A DNA stretch of 6,737 bases from Actinotignum schaalii (lineage in GTDB: Bacteria; Actinomycetota; Actinomycetes; Actinomycetales; Actinomycetaceae): assembly GCA_946222725.1 (NCBI GenBank), contig CAMIHT010000093.1, positions 1 through 6,737 of the forward strand. Direction: 5' to 3'. Numbering within the stretch: the first letter of the stretch is position 1; every line of letters starts with the position of its first letter. Shown here piece by piece: positions 1-6,413 of the stretch. The translations under genes and the position numbers were made by a program. The notes beneath the pieces were generated by a model that saw only the letters and a list, made by a program, of their open reading frames with translations, made no database searches and was not told the origin of the DNA.

Positions 1-1215
1 TACACCGTGGAAACCGCCGCGCTGCCGGCCGGTACGTACACCCTCACGGTGGAAGGCACCGACCTGGCCGGTAATTCCACCGCGCAGTCCATCTCCTTCA
101 CGAAGGACAGCCTGCCCGTGATCGAGGGTCCGGACACCGTGGAACTCACGGCGCCCGCCGGCGCTCTTGATCGGCAAGCACTGGCCGCCGAGGTACTCGC
201 CAAGTACACGGTGAAGGACGACGGCGCAGCCGGGGTCGCGGGCGATACCGCTCTCACCTTGGCGCCGGGCACGGTGCTCAATCCGGGCGAGAATACGGTG
301 ACGCTTATTGCCACCGATGCTGCCGGGGCTGCCGTTACCAAGACGGTGAGCGTCACGGTAACCCAGGAGACCGCTCCGGCGCCGTCTCCCACTCCGGGTG
401 AGCCGGGTACCCCGGGTACCCCGGATCCGACGCCGGGTCAGCCGGTGCCGACCCCGACGCCTGCGCCGAATCCGACGCCTGCGCCGAACCCGACGCCGGC
501 GCCCGAACCGAGCACGCCCGGTAAGCCGGGTGATACCGGAAACGTGTTCTACCTGTCCAACAATTGGACCTCCACGGTTGCCCAGCAGGTCTTCTCCTAC
601 GGGCGAGCCGCCGACCAGGTCCTGATCGGTGACTGGGATGGCGATGGCAAGGAAACCCTGGCAGTGCGCCGCGGCAACCAGATCTTCATCCAGAACAGCC
701 TCGCCGGCGGAGTTGCTGATGACGTGATTTCCTTCGGACGTGCTGATGACACCATCGCGGTTGGTGACTGGGATGGCGACGGTAAGGATACCTTCGCGGT
801 GCGCCGCGGCAACCAGGTATTCGTCCTCAACTCGATTCGTTCCGGGGATGCCGATCAGGTATTCAGCTTCGGCCGCGACGGCGACGTGCTGCTGGCCGGT
901 GATTTCGATGGTGACGGTAAGGATACCTTCGCGGTCCAGCGTGGGAACGTGTTCTTCGTGAATAACACCCTCGCGGGCGGCAAGGCTGAAACCTCCTTCT
1001 CCTATGGACGGGCCGGTGACCAGATCTTTGTTGGTGACTGGGATGGTGACGGCAAGGATACCTTCGCGGTTCGGCGTGGTAACCAGGTGTTTGTGGCGAA
1101 CTCGCTCAAGAGCGGGAACGCTGATATCACCTTGCATTATGGCCGGGCCGGTGACCAGATGCTGGTTGGTGACTGGGATGGGGATGGTGTTGATACCCCC
1201 ATCGTCCGCCGCTAA
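1..1215 (+). CDS. Secreted or surface protein with Ig-like domains and C-terminal FG-GAP/VCBS-like repeats (5' end outside window)
   Basis: The frame is open from base 1, so the gene begins upstream; the GTG at 7 is not a convincing start. Residues are numbered from base 1. Residues 1-37 look like the end of a bacterial Ig-like module (AGTYTLTVEGTDLAGN), and 38-122 like a second beta-sandwich module ending in TVSVTVTQ. Residues 123-179 are a Pro/Thr/Gly linker with PTPAPN units. Residues 180-404 are five 45-residue repeats, each with G-D-[WF]-D-G-D-G, a DxDxDG calcium-loop pattern as in FG-GAP/VCBS domains. No LPXTG signal or C-terminal TM segment follows, so covalent sortase anchoring is not indicated; the protein is probably exported and held by the repeats or released. 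Any enzymatic domain would lie upstream and cannot be seen. The role (adhesion, glycan binding or wall binding) is inference. Confidence 0.88.
   Translation, partial: YTVETAALPAGTYTLTVEGTDLAGNSTAQSISFTKDSLPVIEGPDTVELTAPAGALDRQALAAEVLAKYTVKDDGAAGVAGDTALTLAPGTVLNPGENTVTLIATDAAGAAVTKTVSVTVTQETAPAPSPTPGEPGTPGTPDPTPGQPVPTPTPAPNPTPAPNPTPAPEPSTPGKPGDTGNVFYLSNNWTSTVAQQVFSYGRAADQVLIGDWDGDGKETLAVRRGNQIFIQNSLAGGVADDVISFGRADDTIAVGDWDGDGKDTFAVRRGNQVFVLNSIRSGDADQVFSFGRDGDVLLAGDFDGDGKDTFAVQRGNVFFVNNTLAGGKAETSFSYGRAGDQIFVGDWDGDGKDTFAVRRGNQVFVANSLKSGNADITLHYGRAGDQMLVGDWDGDGVDTPIVRR
454..507 (+). repeat. 18-bp tandem repeat encoding PTPAPN/PTPAPE in the linker
   Basis: Three consecutive 18-base units (454-471, 472-489, 490-507) begin with CCGACGCC and encode PTPAPN, PTPAPN and PTPAPE. 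The first two differ only at the last base; the third differs at a few positions. Just upstream (about 403-420) a 9-base unit encoding PGT is also duplicated. The repeats sit in an extended linker between the Ig-like part and the C-terminal repeat domain and may vary in copy number between strains. Confidence 0.8.
538..1212 (+). repeat. Five in-register 135-bp (45-residue) FG-GAP/VCBS-like repeats
   Basis: The units are 538-672, 673-807, 808-942, 943-1077 and 1078-1212, each exactly 45 codons with no insertion. Each runs GN-x-x-F-x-x-N, a variable stretch, an [FY]-G-R motif, GD[WF]DGDG, and a final V-[RQ]-R. Acidic residues at positions 1, 3 and 5 of the D-x-D-x-D-G loop suggest calcium binding. 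The DNA around each GGTGA(T/C)(T)GGATGG...GAT core is closely similar, but other codons differ, so the copies are not recent perfect duplications. The array ends at the stop codon and is the C-terminus of the protein. A beta-propeller-like fold is the family expectation. Confidence 0.9.
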
Positions 1216-1227
1216 TAACTAGAGCCC

Positions 1228-1259
1228 GCGGGATGCTGGCCCACCGGCCAGTATCCCGC
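1228..1259 (+). terminator. 14-bp hairpin downstream of the surface protein gene
   Basis: Arms 1228-1241 and 1246-1259 pair over 14 positions with one G-T wobble and a CACC loop, starting 12 bases after the stop codon. No T-run follows, so alone it is an imperfect intrinsic terminator. It probably acts with the next hairpin or protects the 3' end of the mRNA. Confidence 0.55.
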
Positions 1260-1272
1260 CCAGGGTAAAGGG

Positions 1273-1312
1273 AAGGGGAGGCCCCGGATTTTCCGGGCGC
1301 CTCCCCTTTCTT
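1273..1312. terminator. Shared terminator between convergent genes
   Basis: GGGGAGGC (1275-1282) pairs with GCCTCCCC (1299-1306), and CCCGG (1283-1287) with CCGGG (1293-1297), leaving C1298 bulged and an ATTTT loop. On the + strand TTTCTT follows, as in an intrinsic terminator for the surface protein gene. Flanking AA (1273-1274) can pair with TT (1307-1308). The hydrolase gene stops at 1322 on the other strand, 10 bases away, so the hairpin probably serves both genes, although the minus-strand tail (TTCCCTTT) is a weaker T-tract. Confidence 0.75.
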
Positions 1313-1321
1313 ATGCTGCCT

Positions 1322-2416
1322 TTAGCGCGCCCGCTGCGCCCGCCGCACTTGCCGCTGGCAGAACTCGCGAATTTCCACGAATCCGGCTTCCCGTACCGGT
1401 GCGCGGGAGAGCAGTACGTCATGAACAGCATGATCCAATTTCAGGATATGCACATCGCTGGCAATTTCCGCGGCCCGCGCCCACATTTGTTCGACGTCCA
1501 ACACGGTATCGGCTTCGCGCAATTCCTCGCTCCACGCGGTGGCCACGATGCTGCGCGCCGCGGTGAGCATGAGCACCGGGAGCCGCAACCTCACATTCCG
1601 CGCCACGTACCGCTGCGCCCGGATAACCGCGTGCAGCCAGCCGCCCCGAATCGGCGCCGGATCCGGGCGCATATCCCAGGCCGGCGTCCACCCGGTGGTC
1701 CAAAACGGATCGCTGGTGCCTTCCGGCGCCCCGGGCACCCGCGTCATTCCTTCCGGGCGCCACGCGTCGAGCACCATCCCGTAAAAGCCCGGGTCGTGTA
1801 CGGGCAGCGGTTTTTTCGGTGCGGTGCGCGCCGCCAGCTCCGCCACAGGTACGACGACGGCGCTCCCGGCCGCACCCACCTGCAAATCCAACCACGGTGA
1901 ATTAAGCACCAGGCCAGCAAGATCTTTCCCGCGGCGGGAGCCGGCGTAAAGGGTGGCGGTGAGGCCACCGGTGGAATGCCCGTACAGGATGGTGGGGAGT
2001 TGGGCTGCGGCAGGGCCGAAGCGAGCCGGGAGGTCTGTGCGCATGGCGGCCAGGGCCGCATCGATATCGGCAAAATACACCCGCATGCTGTCCGTGTAGC
2101 CGTAGCTTTGCCGCTGCGGATCCCAGGAGCGGCCATATTTACGCAGGTCGATTGCGTAGAAAGCTCCGCCGGCAGCTGTTACGGCTTCGGCAAGGGCCCA
2201 CTGGTAGAACATGTCATTCCAGCCGTGAAGAGCGAGGAAAGCGAAGCTCGGGGTGGGCGTGCCCGCGGGTGGCAGTGCGCGGATGAGGGTGGCGATGACA
2301 GCACCTTCGTCGTCGCCGGGAAGAGGAAGGGTGAGGCGTTCGTAACCGGCGCCGAGGAGGTCGGGTTCCCACGCGAGCGCGGGGTGGTGGGGTGAGGCGG
2401 CTCGAGTCACGTTCAT
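1322..2416 (-). CDS. Alpha/beta hydrolase, serine hydrolase of the S33/Hydrolase_4 type
   Basis: This is a 364-residue cytoplasmic enzyme without signal peptide or TM segment. The alpha/beta-hydrolase marks appear in order: LALHGWND (about 61-68, oxyanion-hole region with HG), AIDLRKYGRS (88-97), the nucleophile elbow GHSTGG with Ser148, the likely acid Asp307 in DTVLDVEQ, and His332 in VHDVLLS. A complete Ser-Asp-His triad is therefore present, and the length suits this lysophospholipase/esterase-like group. The substrate cannot be read from sequence. Start choice: ATG at 2416 gives the full frame, but its upstream GAGG is 13 bases away, while GTG at codon 3 (2410) lies six bases after GAAAGG. 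The two starts differ by only two residues. The gene is divergent from the membrane protein gene and convergent with the surface protein gene, so it is probably monocistronic. Confidence 0.9.
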   Translation of the reverse strand: MNVTRAASPHHPALAWEPDLLGAGYERLTLPLPGDDEGAVIATLIRALPPAGTPTPSFAFLALHGWNDMFYQWALAEAVTAAGGAFYAIDLRKYGRSWDPQRQSYGYTDSMRVYFADIDAALAAMRTDLPARFGPAAAQLPTILYGHSTGGLTATLYAGSRRGKDLAGLVLNSPWLDLQVGAAGSAVVVPVAELAARTAPKKPLPVHDPGFYGMVLDAWRPEGMTRVPGAPEGTSDPFWTTGWTPAWDMRPDPAPIRGGWLHAVIRAQRYVARNVRLRLPVLMLTAARSIVATAWSEELREADTVLDVEQMWARAAEIASDVHILKLDHAVHDVLLSRAPVREAGFVEIREFCQRQVRRAQRAR

Positions 2417-2440
2417 CCTTTCGGCTTTTCCTCGATTTTA
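2417..2440 (-). promoter_or_regulatory. Candidate -10 element and ribosome binding site of the hydrolase gene
   Basis: On the minus strand TAAAAT (2440-2435) resembles a -10 box; no good -35 hexamer lies 16-18 bases upstream. GAAAGG (2422-2417) lies directly before ATG 2416 and six bases before GTG 2410. That spacing favours GTG as the start in use. The -10 call is weak; the Shine-Dalgarno call is moderate. Confidence 0.3.
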
Positions 2441-2640
2441 CCGCCCGCGTGGTGTTCTTCGGGGCGTGGGTGCCGGGCAGCAGAGTCCGGGGCAGTGACA
2501 CCCGGCGGTGAGAGCCCGGGCCATAGCAGGCGATTCTGGCATGCCTCGCTTCACCCGCTGCTTTCCCAATACCCCACCACGGATTTCTAGAAAGCAAAGT
2601 GGCGAGTACTCTGTAGAATCCCCATAACAGCCTATCGACT

Positions 2641-2649
2641 AGGGAGGAG
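2641..2649 (+). promoter_or_regulatory. Ribosome binding site of the membrane protein gene
   Basis: AGGGAGGAG contains GGAGG (2643-2647) eight bases before GTG 2656, which fixes the GTG start. A possible -10 box TAGAAT lies at 2614-2619, but I find no matching -35 element. Confidence 0.75.
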
Positions 2650-2655
2650 CTGCCG

Positions 2656-3537
2656 GTGCCCTCAACACAAGGCCAGCCCGGTGTGCGGGAAACAGCCACC
2701 CGGCTGCTACCCGCGCTCGGCTTCGGACTCATCCTCGGCGCCCTCCCCCTGCTCTGGATGAACGACTGGCACGGCACCCTCTACATCAGCCTCATCGTGA
2801 CCGGTGCCCTCACGGTGCTGGGCGGCATTATTTATTTGCGTTATCGCTATCTCCACACCGCCGCCGCGCACGACCACCCACTCCGCCCCCTCACCGCTGT
2901 GCTCACGGGCATCGCATTATTTCTGGGCGGCACCCTCCTGCCCACTTTCCTCAACCCGCCGCAAGCCGTCCGCATCGTCACCACCCAAATCAAAGACTGG
3001 GGCGGCGGCCCACTGCGCTCCTATTTTGTGAGCGGGGCTGAAGACCTGAGTGTCGCCGTCGTCGATATTGAAAAAGAAGCCGGGACTACGCAAGCATTCC
3101 GGGCCCTCGTGCGCGAACGCCGCCTCGAAATTGACGTTCCCGTGGGTGAACGCAACAACGCCGCGGTCACCTACTCCTGGTCTCTGCCGCGCGATACCAC
3201 GCCCTACGGGTTCGCGGCCTCGCGGCCCTTCCGCTTCGAGCGCGTCCCCACCTTCGACTACACCCAGCTCGACGCCGCCCTCTTCACCCGCGCCACCACC
3301 CTCGTGCGCGAACGCGGCGCGCAGGTCGGATTGACGCCTGAGCAGCTGGAAAGCGCGGAAGTATTCGTGCGAGTCAAAGCCGCGGCCGCCGAACTGCCCG
3401 AATGTGAAGGCGCTTGCCCCGCGCCCGAGGCCCTCATCTACACCGGGTGGTTGCACGCGGGCGGCAAAGCCGGGCACGTGATGATCGACGCGCGTGGCAC
3501 CGTGCTCGGCGAAGACTGGACGCAATTCGGCGAGTAA
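2656..3537 (+). CDS. Membrane protein with three N-terminal TM segments and an extracytoplasmic domain, function unknown
   Basis: I do not recognise the family. The 293-residue product starts at GTG behind a strong GGAGG. Hydrophobic segments lie at about 17-35, 41-61 and 79-99. The loop after TM2 (LRYRYLH) is basic, suggesting N-terminus inside and the region from about 100 onward outside the membrane. That domain is soluble and mixed in charge, with only two cysteines, Cys250 and Cys254 (CEGAC), which could form a disulfide. LVRER occurs twice (151-155 and 216-220), encoded by the same 17 bases, which may mark an old internal duplication. No catalytic motif, lipobox or sortase signal is visible. 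Both neighbours are on the minus strand, so it is transcribed alone. Codon use matches the neighbours, so it looks like a real resident gene. Confidence 0.8.
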   Translation: MPSTQGQPGVRETATRLLPALGFGLILGALPLLWMNDWHGTLYISLIVTGALTVLGGIIYLRYRYLHTAAAHDHPLRPLTAVLTGIALFLGGTLLPTFLNPPQAVRIVTTQIKDWGGGPLRSYFVSGAEDLSVAVVDIEKEAGTTQAFRALVRERRLEIDVPVGERNNAAVTYSWSLPRDTTPYGFAASRPFRFERVPTFDYTQLDAALFTRATTLVRERGAQVGLTPEQLESAEVFVRVKAAAAELPECEGACPAPEALIYTGWLHAGGKAGHVMIDARGTVLGEDWTQFGE

Positions 3538-3567
3538 CGAGTCTCCGAGTAGCGGGCGGGATGGCGG

Positions 3568-4830
3568 CTAGAGAACCGCGTCCACTGGCGCATCCACCGG
3601 CGCGACCTCGGCGAGGAAATCCGCAATAATCGCGGAAACCTCATTATTTTCGATAAGGAAACCATCGTGACCGTGCGCGGAATGCACGGTCTGGAGCGGG
3701 TGCGCCCCGGGCAAAGCTGCGGCCAATTCCGCCATATGCTGCGGATAAAACAGCCGATCCGAATCAACGGCGACGACGAGCGCCGGCTGTTGCAGCCCCG
3801 CCACTACCTGCGCGGTACCGCCCCGCCCGCGCCCAATATCGTGAGTGATAAATGCCTGGCTGATTGTCAGGTAGGAATTCGCATCAAAACGTGCTACCAA
3901 TTTCGCGCCGTGATAATCCAGGTAGGACTGTACGGCGTAACGGCCCCCGCGCAGCGGATCTTCGCCCTCCTGCGGGGTGCGGTCGAAACGCGCCGCCAGC
4001 TCCGGGGCGCAGCGATAAGTTAAATGCGCTATTTCACGGGCCAGGCCGAGCCCGGCGTCGGGGCCGCTCACGCCACTCTCATCGGGCTCGGCATCGTAAT
4101 AATGTCCGCCGCGCCAGCGTGGATCCAGGCGGATCGCTAGATTTTGCAGGTGCGCATAAGCAATATGTTCCGCGGTGCTGGCCGGGCCCGCCACGAGCAC
4201 CGCGAAGGCACCCACCCGCTCCGGGAAGGACGCCGCCCATTCCATGGTGCGGCAGCCCCCGAAGGAAGCACCCGCCACCAGAGCCCAGCGCTCCACCCCG
4301 AGCAGGTCGGCGAGCCGTGCCTCCGCCGCGGCCATATCCCGCATGGTAATTTCCGGGAAACGCGGGCCCCAGGGCTGGCCATCGGGAGCCGGGGAAGCCG
4401 GACCGGTACTTCCCTGACATCCACCCAGCACATTCGGGCACACCACGTAATACTGATCTGTATCAATGGCCAGGCCCGGGCCCACAATATCTTTCCACCA
4501 GCCGCTTTGCCCATCGCGCGCCGCGGCATGCGAATCCCCGGTGAGGGCGTGGCATAGCAGCACCGCATTGGAGCGGTCCGCATTGAGCTGCCCCCACGTT
4601 TCGTAGGCGAGCCGAACCTGCGGCAGGCGGCCGCCCAGCTCCAGTTCCAGGGGGCCAAGATCCGCGAAGCGACGCTCACCCGGGTCGTCCCCCTCCAGCC
4701 AGGCGCCGGTAGGGCGCTCGGTGAGGCGGGGTGCGGGGGTGTAGCCGGTATCGAAATCACCGATAGGTTCGGCATCGGTGACCGGGTCCAAGGGAGCGTG
4801 TCCCACGAGGAACTGGGGGCTGGGCGTCAT
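3568..4830 (-). CDS. metX: Homoserine O-acetyltransferase
   Basis: Transfers an acyl group, normally acetyl from acetyl-CoA, to the hydroxyl of L-homoserine in the cytoplasm, making the substrate for MetY. The 420-residue alpha/beta-hydrolase-fold protein shows the MetX signatures: LLCHALTGDSHAA (91-103), GWWKDIVGPG (110-119), PNVLGGCQGSTGP (132-144), the nucleophile elbow GASFGG with Ser189, Asp358 in DSDRLFYP, and His388 in GHDGFL. The elbow differs from the common GGSMGG. At 420 residues it is longer than many MetX proteins, with about 30 extra N-terminal residues and a PVDAPVDAVL tail. Start ATG 4830 is chosen because AAGGA lies five bases upstream; the upstream ATG at 4911 would overlap the end of metY. 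It is the second gene of metY-metX. Some family members use succinyl-CoA, which sequence alone cannot settle. Confidence 0.95.
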   Translation of the reverse strand: MTPSPQFLVGHAPLDPVTDAEPIGDFDTGYTPAPRLTERPTGAWLEGDDPGERRFADLGPLELELGGRLPQVRLAYETWGQLNADRSNAVLLCHALTGDSHAAARDGQSGWWKDIVGPGLAIDTDQYYVVCPNVLGGCQGSTGPASPAPDGQPWGPRFPEITMRDMAAAEARLADLLGVERWALVAGASFGGCRTMEWAASFPERVGAFAVLVAGPASTAEHIAYAHLQNLAIRLDPRWRGGHYYDAEPDESGVSGPDAGLGLAREIAHLTYRCAPELAARFDRTPQEGEDPLRGGRYAVQSYLDYHGAKLVARFDANSYLTISQAFITHDIGRGRGGTAQVVAGLQQPALVVAVDSDRLFYPQHMAELAAALPGAHPLQTVHSAHGHDGFLIENNEVSAIIADFLAEVAPVDAPVDAVL

Positions 4831-4835
4831 GATAA

Positions 4836-4840
4836 TCCTT
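4836..4840 (-). promoter_or_regulatory. Ribosome binding site of metX
   Basis: AAGGA on the minus strand, five bases before ATG 4830, within the 22-base metY-metX gap. It selects 4830 over the upstream in-frame ATG at 4911. Confidence 0.75.
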
Positions 4841-4852
4841 GATCTCTGGTAT

Positions 4853-6151
4853 CTAGGCGATGGACTCGAGGCCCTGGCGAATATCGGCAATAAGATCGCG
4901 CGGATCTTCAATACCGATGGACAGGCGCACGGTGGCCGGGCTAATACCGTTGGCCGCCAGCTCTTCCTCGGTCAGCTGCGAATGCGTGGTCGAAGCCGGG
5001 TGCACCACCAGTGATTTCGCATCCCCAATATTCGCGAGATTGGAGAAGAGATGGAGGGACTCCACGAAAGCCGCGGCCTTTTCAAAACCGCCGGCAACTT
5101 CCACCGTAAAGACCGAACCGGGGCCCTTCGGGGCATACTTGGCGGCCAGCTCGTGGTAGGGATTACCCGGCAGACCAGCCCAGTTCACCGAGTCGATACC
5201 GGGGTGCTCGACCAAGAATTCCGCCACCGCGCGGGTATTGGAGAGGTGGCGGTCGATGCGCAGGGAGAGGGTCTCCAGGCCCAGCCCGATAAGGAAGGCG
5301 TTGAAGGGAGAAATTGCGGCGCCGGTATCACGCAGCAGGGTGGCACGAATACGAGTTGTGAAGGGAGCGCCGGGAAGATCACCCCAGACGATGCCGTGGT
5401 AGGACTCGTCCACCTCGTGGAAGCCGGGGAATTTACCGTTCTTCCAGTTGAAGCCCGCACGTTCCACCACGGAGCCGGCAATGGAGGTGCCGTGCCCGCC
5501 CAGGAACTTGGTGGCCGAGTCCACCACCACGTCCGCCCCGAAATCGAAGGGGTTCACATTGGCCGGAGTCCCGATCGTATTATCCACAATGAGCGGAATA
5601 TCGTGGGAATGGGCGAGCTTGGCAAGTGCCTCAATGTCGAGAATATCCTGCTTCGGGTTCGGGATAGTTTCCCCGTAGAGGGCCTTGGTGTTCTCATCGA
5701 TCAGGGCTTCCCAATTGGCCGGGTCCGAAGGGTTCTCCACGAAACGGGCCTCGATGCCGAAGTTCTTGAGCACGTGCTTGAACTGGTTGTAGGTCCCGCC
5801 GTAGAGCGAATCGGAGGACACAATATTATCCCCGGCCTGCGCCACATTCGTGACCGCGTAGAAAATAGCAGCCGAACCGGAAGCGAGGAGCAGCCCGCCC
5901 GTACCACCGTACAGCGCGGAAATACGTTCTTCGACAGCGCCCTGGGTGGGGTTGGTGATGCGAGTGTAAATCATGCCCGGATCGGTGAGCGCGAAACGCC
6001 CGCGCGCCTGCTCATTATCCTTAAAAACATAGGACGTGGTTTGGAAAATCGGCAGCGCTCGGGCACCGTGGTCGGAGTCGAGAACCTGGCCGGCATGCAC
6101 CTGGAGGGTGTCGAAATGCAAAGTGTTCTGGGAATTCTGATTTTCTGACAT
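4853..6151 (-). CDS. metY: O-acetylhomoserine sulfhydrylase (PLP-dependent aminocarboxypropyltransferase)
   Basis: Converts O-acetyl-L-homoserine and sulfide to L-homocysteine and acetate, the direct sulfhydrylation step of methionine synthesis. The 432-residue product is a full-length Cys/Met-metabolism PLP enzyme. Visible features are YTRITNPT (62-69), ASGSAA (90-95), SLYGGTYNQF (115-124, with the PLP-stacking Tyr117), IVDNTIGTP (188-196, Asp190 facing the PLP nitrogen), the Schiff-base lysine Lys215 in DSATKFLGGHG, the SLVVHPASTTHSQL signature (380-393) and Arg409 in TVRLSIGIED for substrate carboxylate binding. The length and N-terminal QVHAG...ALPIFQTTSYVF pattern fit MetY rather than the shorter MetB or MetC. 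ATG 6151 is preceded at six bases by AAGGAG; a TTG five codons upstream overlaps that site and is unlikely. It is the first gene of the operon with metX. Confidence 0.96.
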   Translation of the reverse strand: MSENQNSQNTLHFDTLQVHAGQVLDSDHGARALPIFQTTSYVFKDNEQARGRFALTDPGMIYTRITNPTQGAVEERISALYGGTGGLLLASGSAAIFYAVTNVAQAGDNIVSSDSLYGGTYNQFKHVLKNFGIEARFVENPSDPANWEALIDENTKALYGETIPNPKQDILDIEALAKLAHSHDIPLIVDNTIGTPANVNPFDFGADVVVDSATKFLGGHGTSIAGSVVERAGFNWKNGKFPGFHEVDESYHGIVWGDLPGAPFTTRIRATLLRDTGAAISPFNAFLIGLGLETLSLRIDRHLSNTRAVAEFLVEHPGIDSVNWAGLPGNPYHELAAKYAPKGPGSVFTVEVAGGFEKAAAFVESLHLFSNLANIGDAKSLVVHPASTTHSQLTEEELAANGISPATVRLSIGIEDPRDLIADIRQGLESIA

Positions 6152-6157
6152 GGTGCT

Positions 6158-6163
6158 CTCCTT
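6158..6163 (-). promoter_or_regulatory. Ribosome binding site of metY
   Basis: AAGGAG on the minus strand ends six bases before ATG 6151. It fixes the start at MSENQNSQ and excludes the in-frame TTG at 6166, which would place the Shine-Dalgarno inside the coding region. Confidence 0.85.
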
Positions 6164-6214
6164 CAAAACTGTGATGGGGAGCGGGCGGCAGATAACGCCC
6201 CGGCATAAACCTAG

Positions 6215-6242
6215 AAAATATTCTTTTTCTCAGGCGCAGCAA
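6215..6242 (-). promoter_or_regulatory. Candidate metY-proximal promoter
   Basis: On the minus strand TTGCTG (6242-6237) and TATTTT (6220-6215) are 16 bases apart, a sigma-70-like arrangement. Transcription would start near 6208, giving a leader of about 57 bases that contains a small GGGCG/CGCCC stem (6183-6187 with 6196-6200). The hexamers are mediocre. A second -10-like TAGGTT lies at 6213-6208 without a -35. If used, this promoter would bypass the upstream attenuator-like structure. Confidence 0.3.
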
Positions 6243-6257
6243 TATCCATTCTGGATA
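6243..6257. promoter_or_regulatory. Perfect 6-3-6 palindrome, possible operator upstream of metY
   Basis: TATCCA (6243-6248), spacer TTC and TGGATA (6252-6257) form a perfect inverted repeat that abuts the candidate -35 box at 6242. Its size suits a dimeric transcription factor site. It does not resemble the TAGAC-N6-GTCTA site I recall for the corynebacterial sulfur regulator McbR, so no regulator is named. It could be chance. Confidence 0.35.
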
Positions 6258-6356
6258 AACCAGAGGTGTGAAATTGGAATATGCGGAATGGAATTCTGCG
6301 ATGCGGCGAATGCGCTCTGACCAGCCCGCTTATTTTTCTACTTGGTGTTCTTTTCC

Positions 6357-6374
6357 AAAATCAGCAGGGCTGAT
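6357..6374 (-). terminator. Small hairpin with T-run, second part of a tandem terminator or attenuator
   Basis: On the minus strand ATCAGC (6374-6369) pairs with GCTGAT (6365-6360) around a CCT loop, followed by a short T-run (TTTT, 6360-6357, first T in the stem). The 6-bp stem is short for an intrinsic terminator, but it directly follows a much stronger hairpin sharing one base. No conventional gene ends here, so a role as a premature terminator before metY is plausible. Confidence 0.5.
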
Positions 6375-6413
6375 AGCGCACGTTAGGGCGGCTGGGCCGC
6401 GGAACGTGCGCTA
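6374..6413 (-). terminator. Strong 40-nt hairpin upstream of metY, possible attenuator stem
   Basis: An 11-bp perfect outer stem (6374-6384 with 6403-6413), a small AGG/GG internal loop and a 5-bp inner stem (6388-6392 with 6396-6400) with a TGG loop. On the minus strand its first three bases, TAG, are the stop codon of the Met-rich short ORF, so a ribosome ending there would overlap and could open the base of the stem. It lacks its own T-run; the next hairpin supplies one. Confidence 0.6.

Noticed and set aside
2214..2777. Minus-strand frame spanning the intergenic region at 2417-2655
   Set aside because: It overlaps both the hydrolase start and the membrane protein start, is rich in Arg/Pro/Ser as in frame shadows, and has no ribosome binding site.
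4831..4911. N-terminal extension of MetX to the ATG at 4911
   Set aside because: It would overlap the last 59 bases of metY and lacks homology-like character; ATG 4830 has AAGGA at five bases.
5051..6148. Long + strand frame (365 codons) antisense to metY
   Set aside because: It lies wholly within the clearly conserved metY gene and results from the GC-rich codon pattern on the opposite strand.
6152..6166. TTG start five codons upstream of the chosen metY start
   Set aside because: The TTG overlaps the AAGGAG that serves ATG 6151 and has no ribosome binding site of its own.
6211..6249. Twelve-residue minus-strand ORF (MDIAAPEKKNIF) before metY
   Set aside because: No Shine-Dalgarno, no enrichment in Met or Cys, and it overlaps the candidate promoter.
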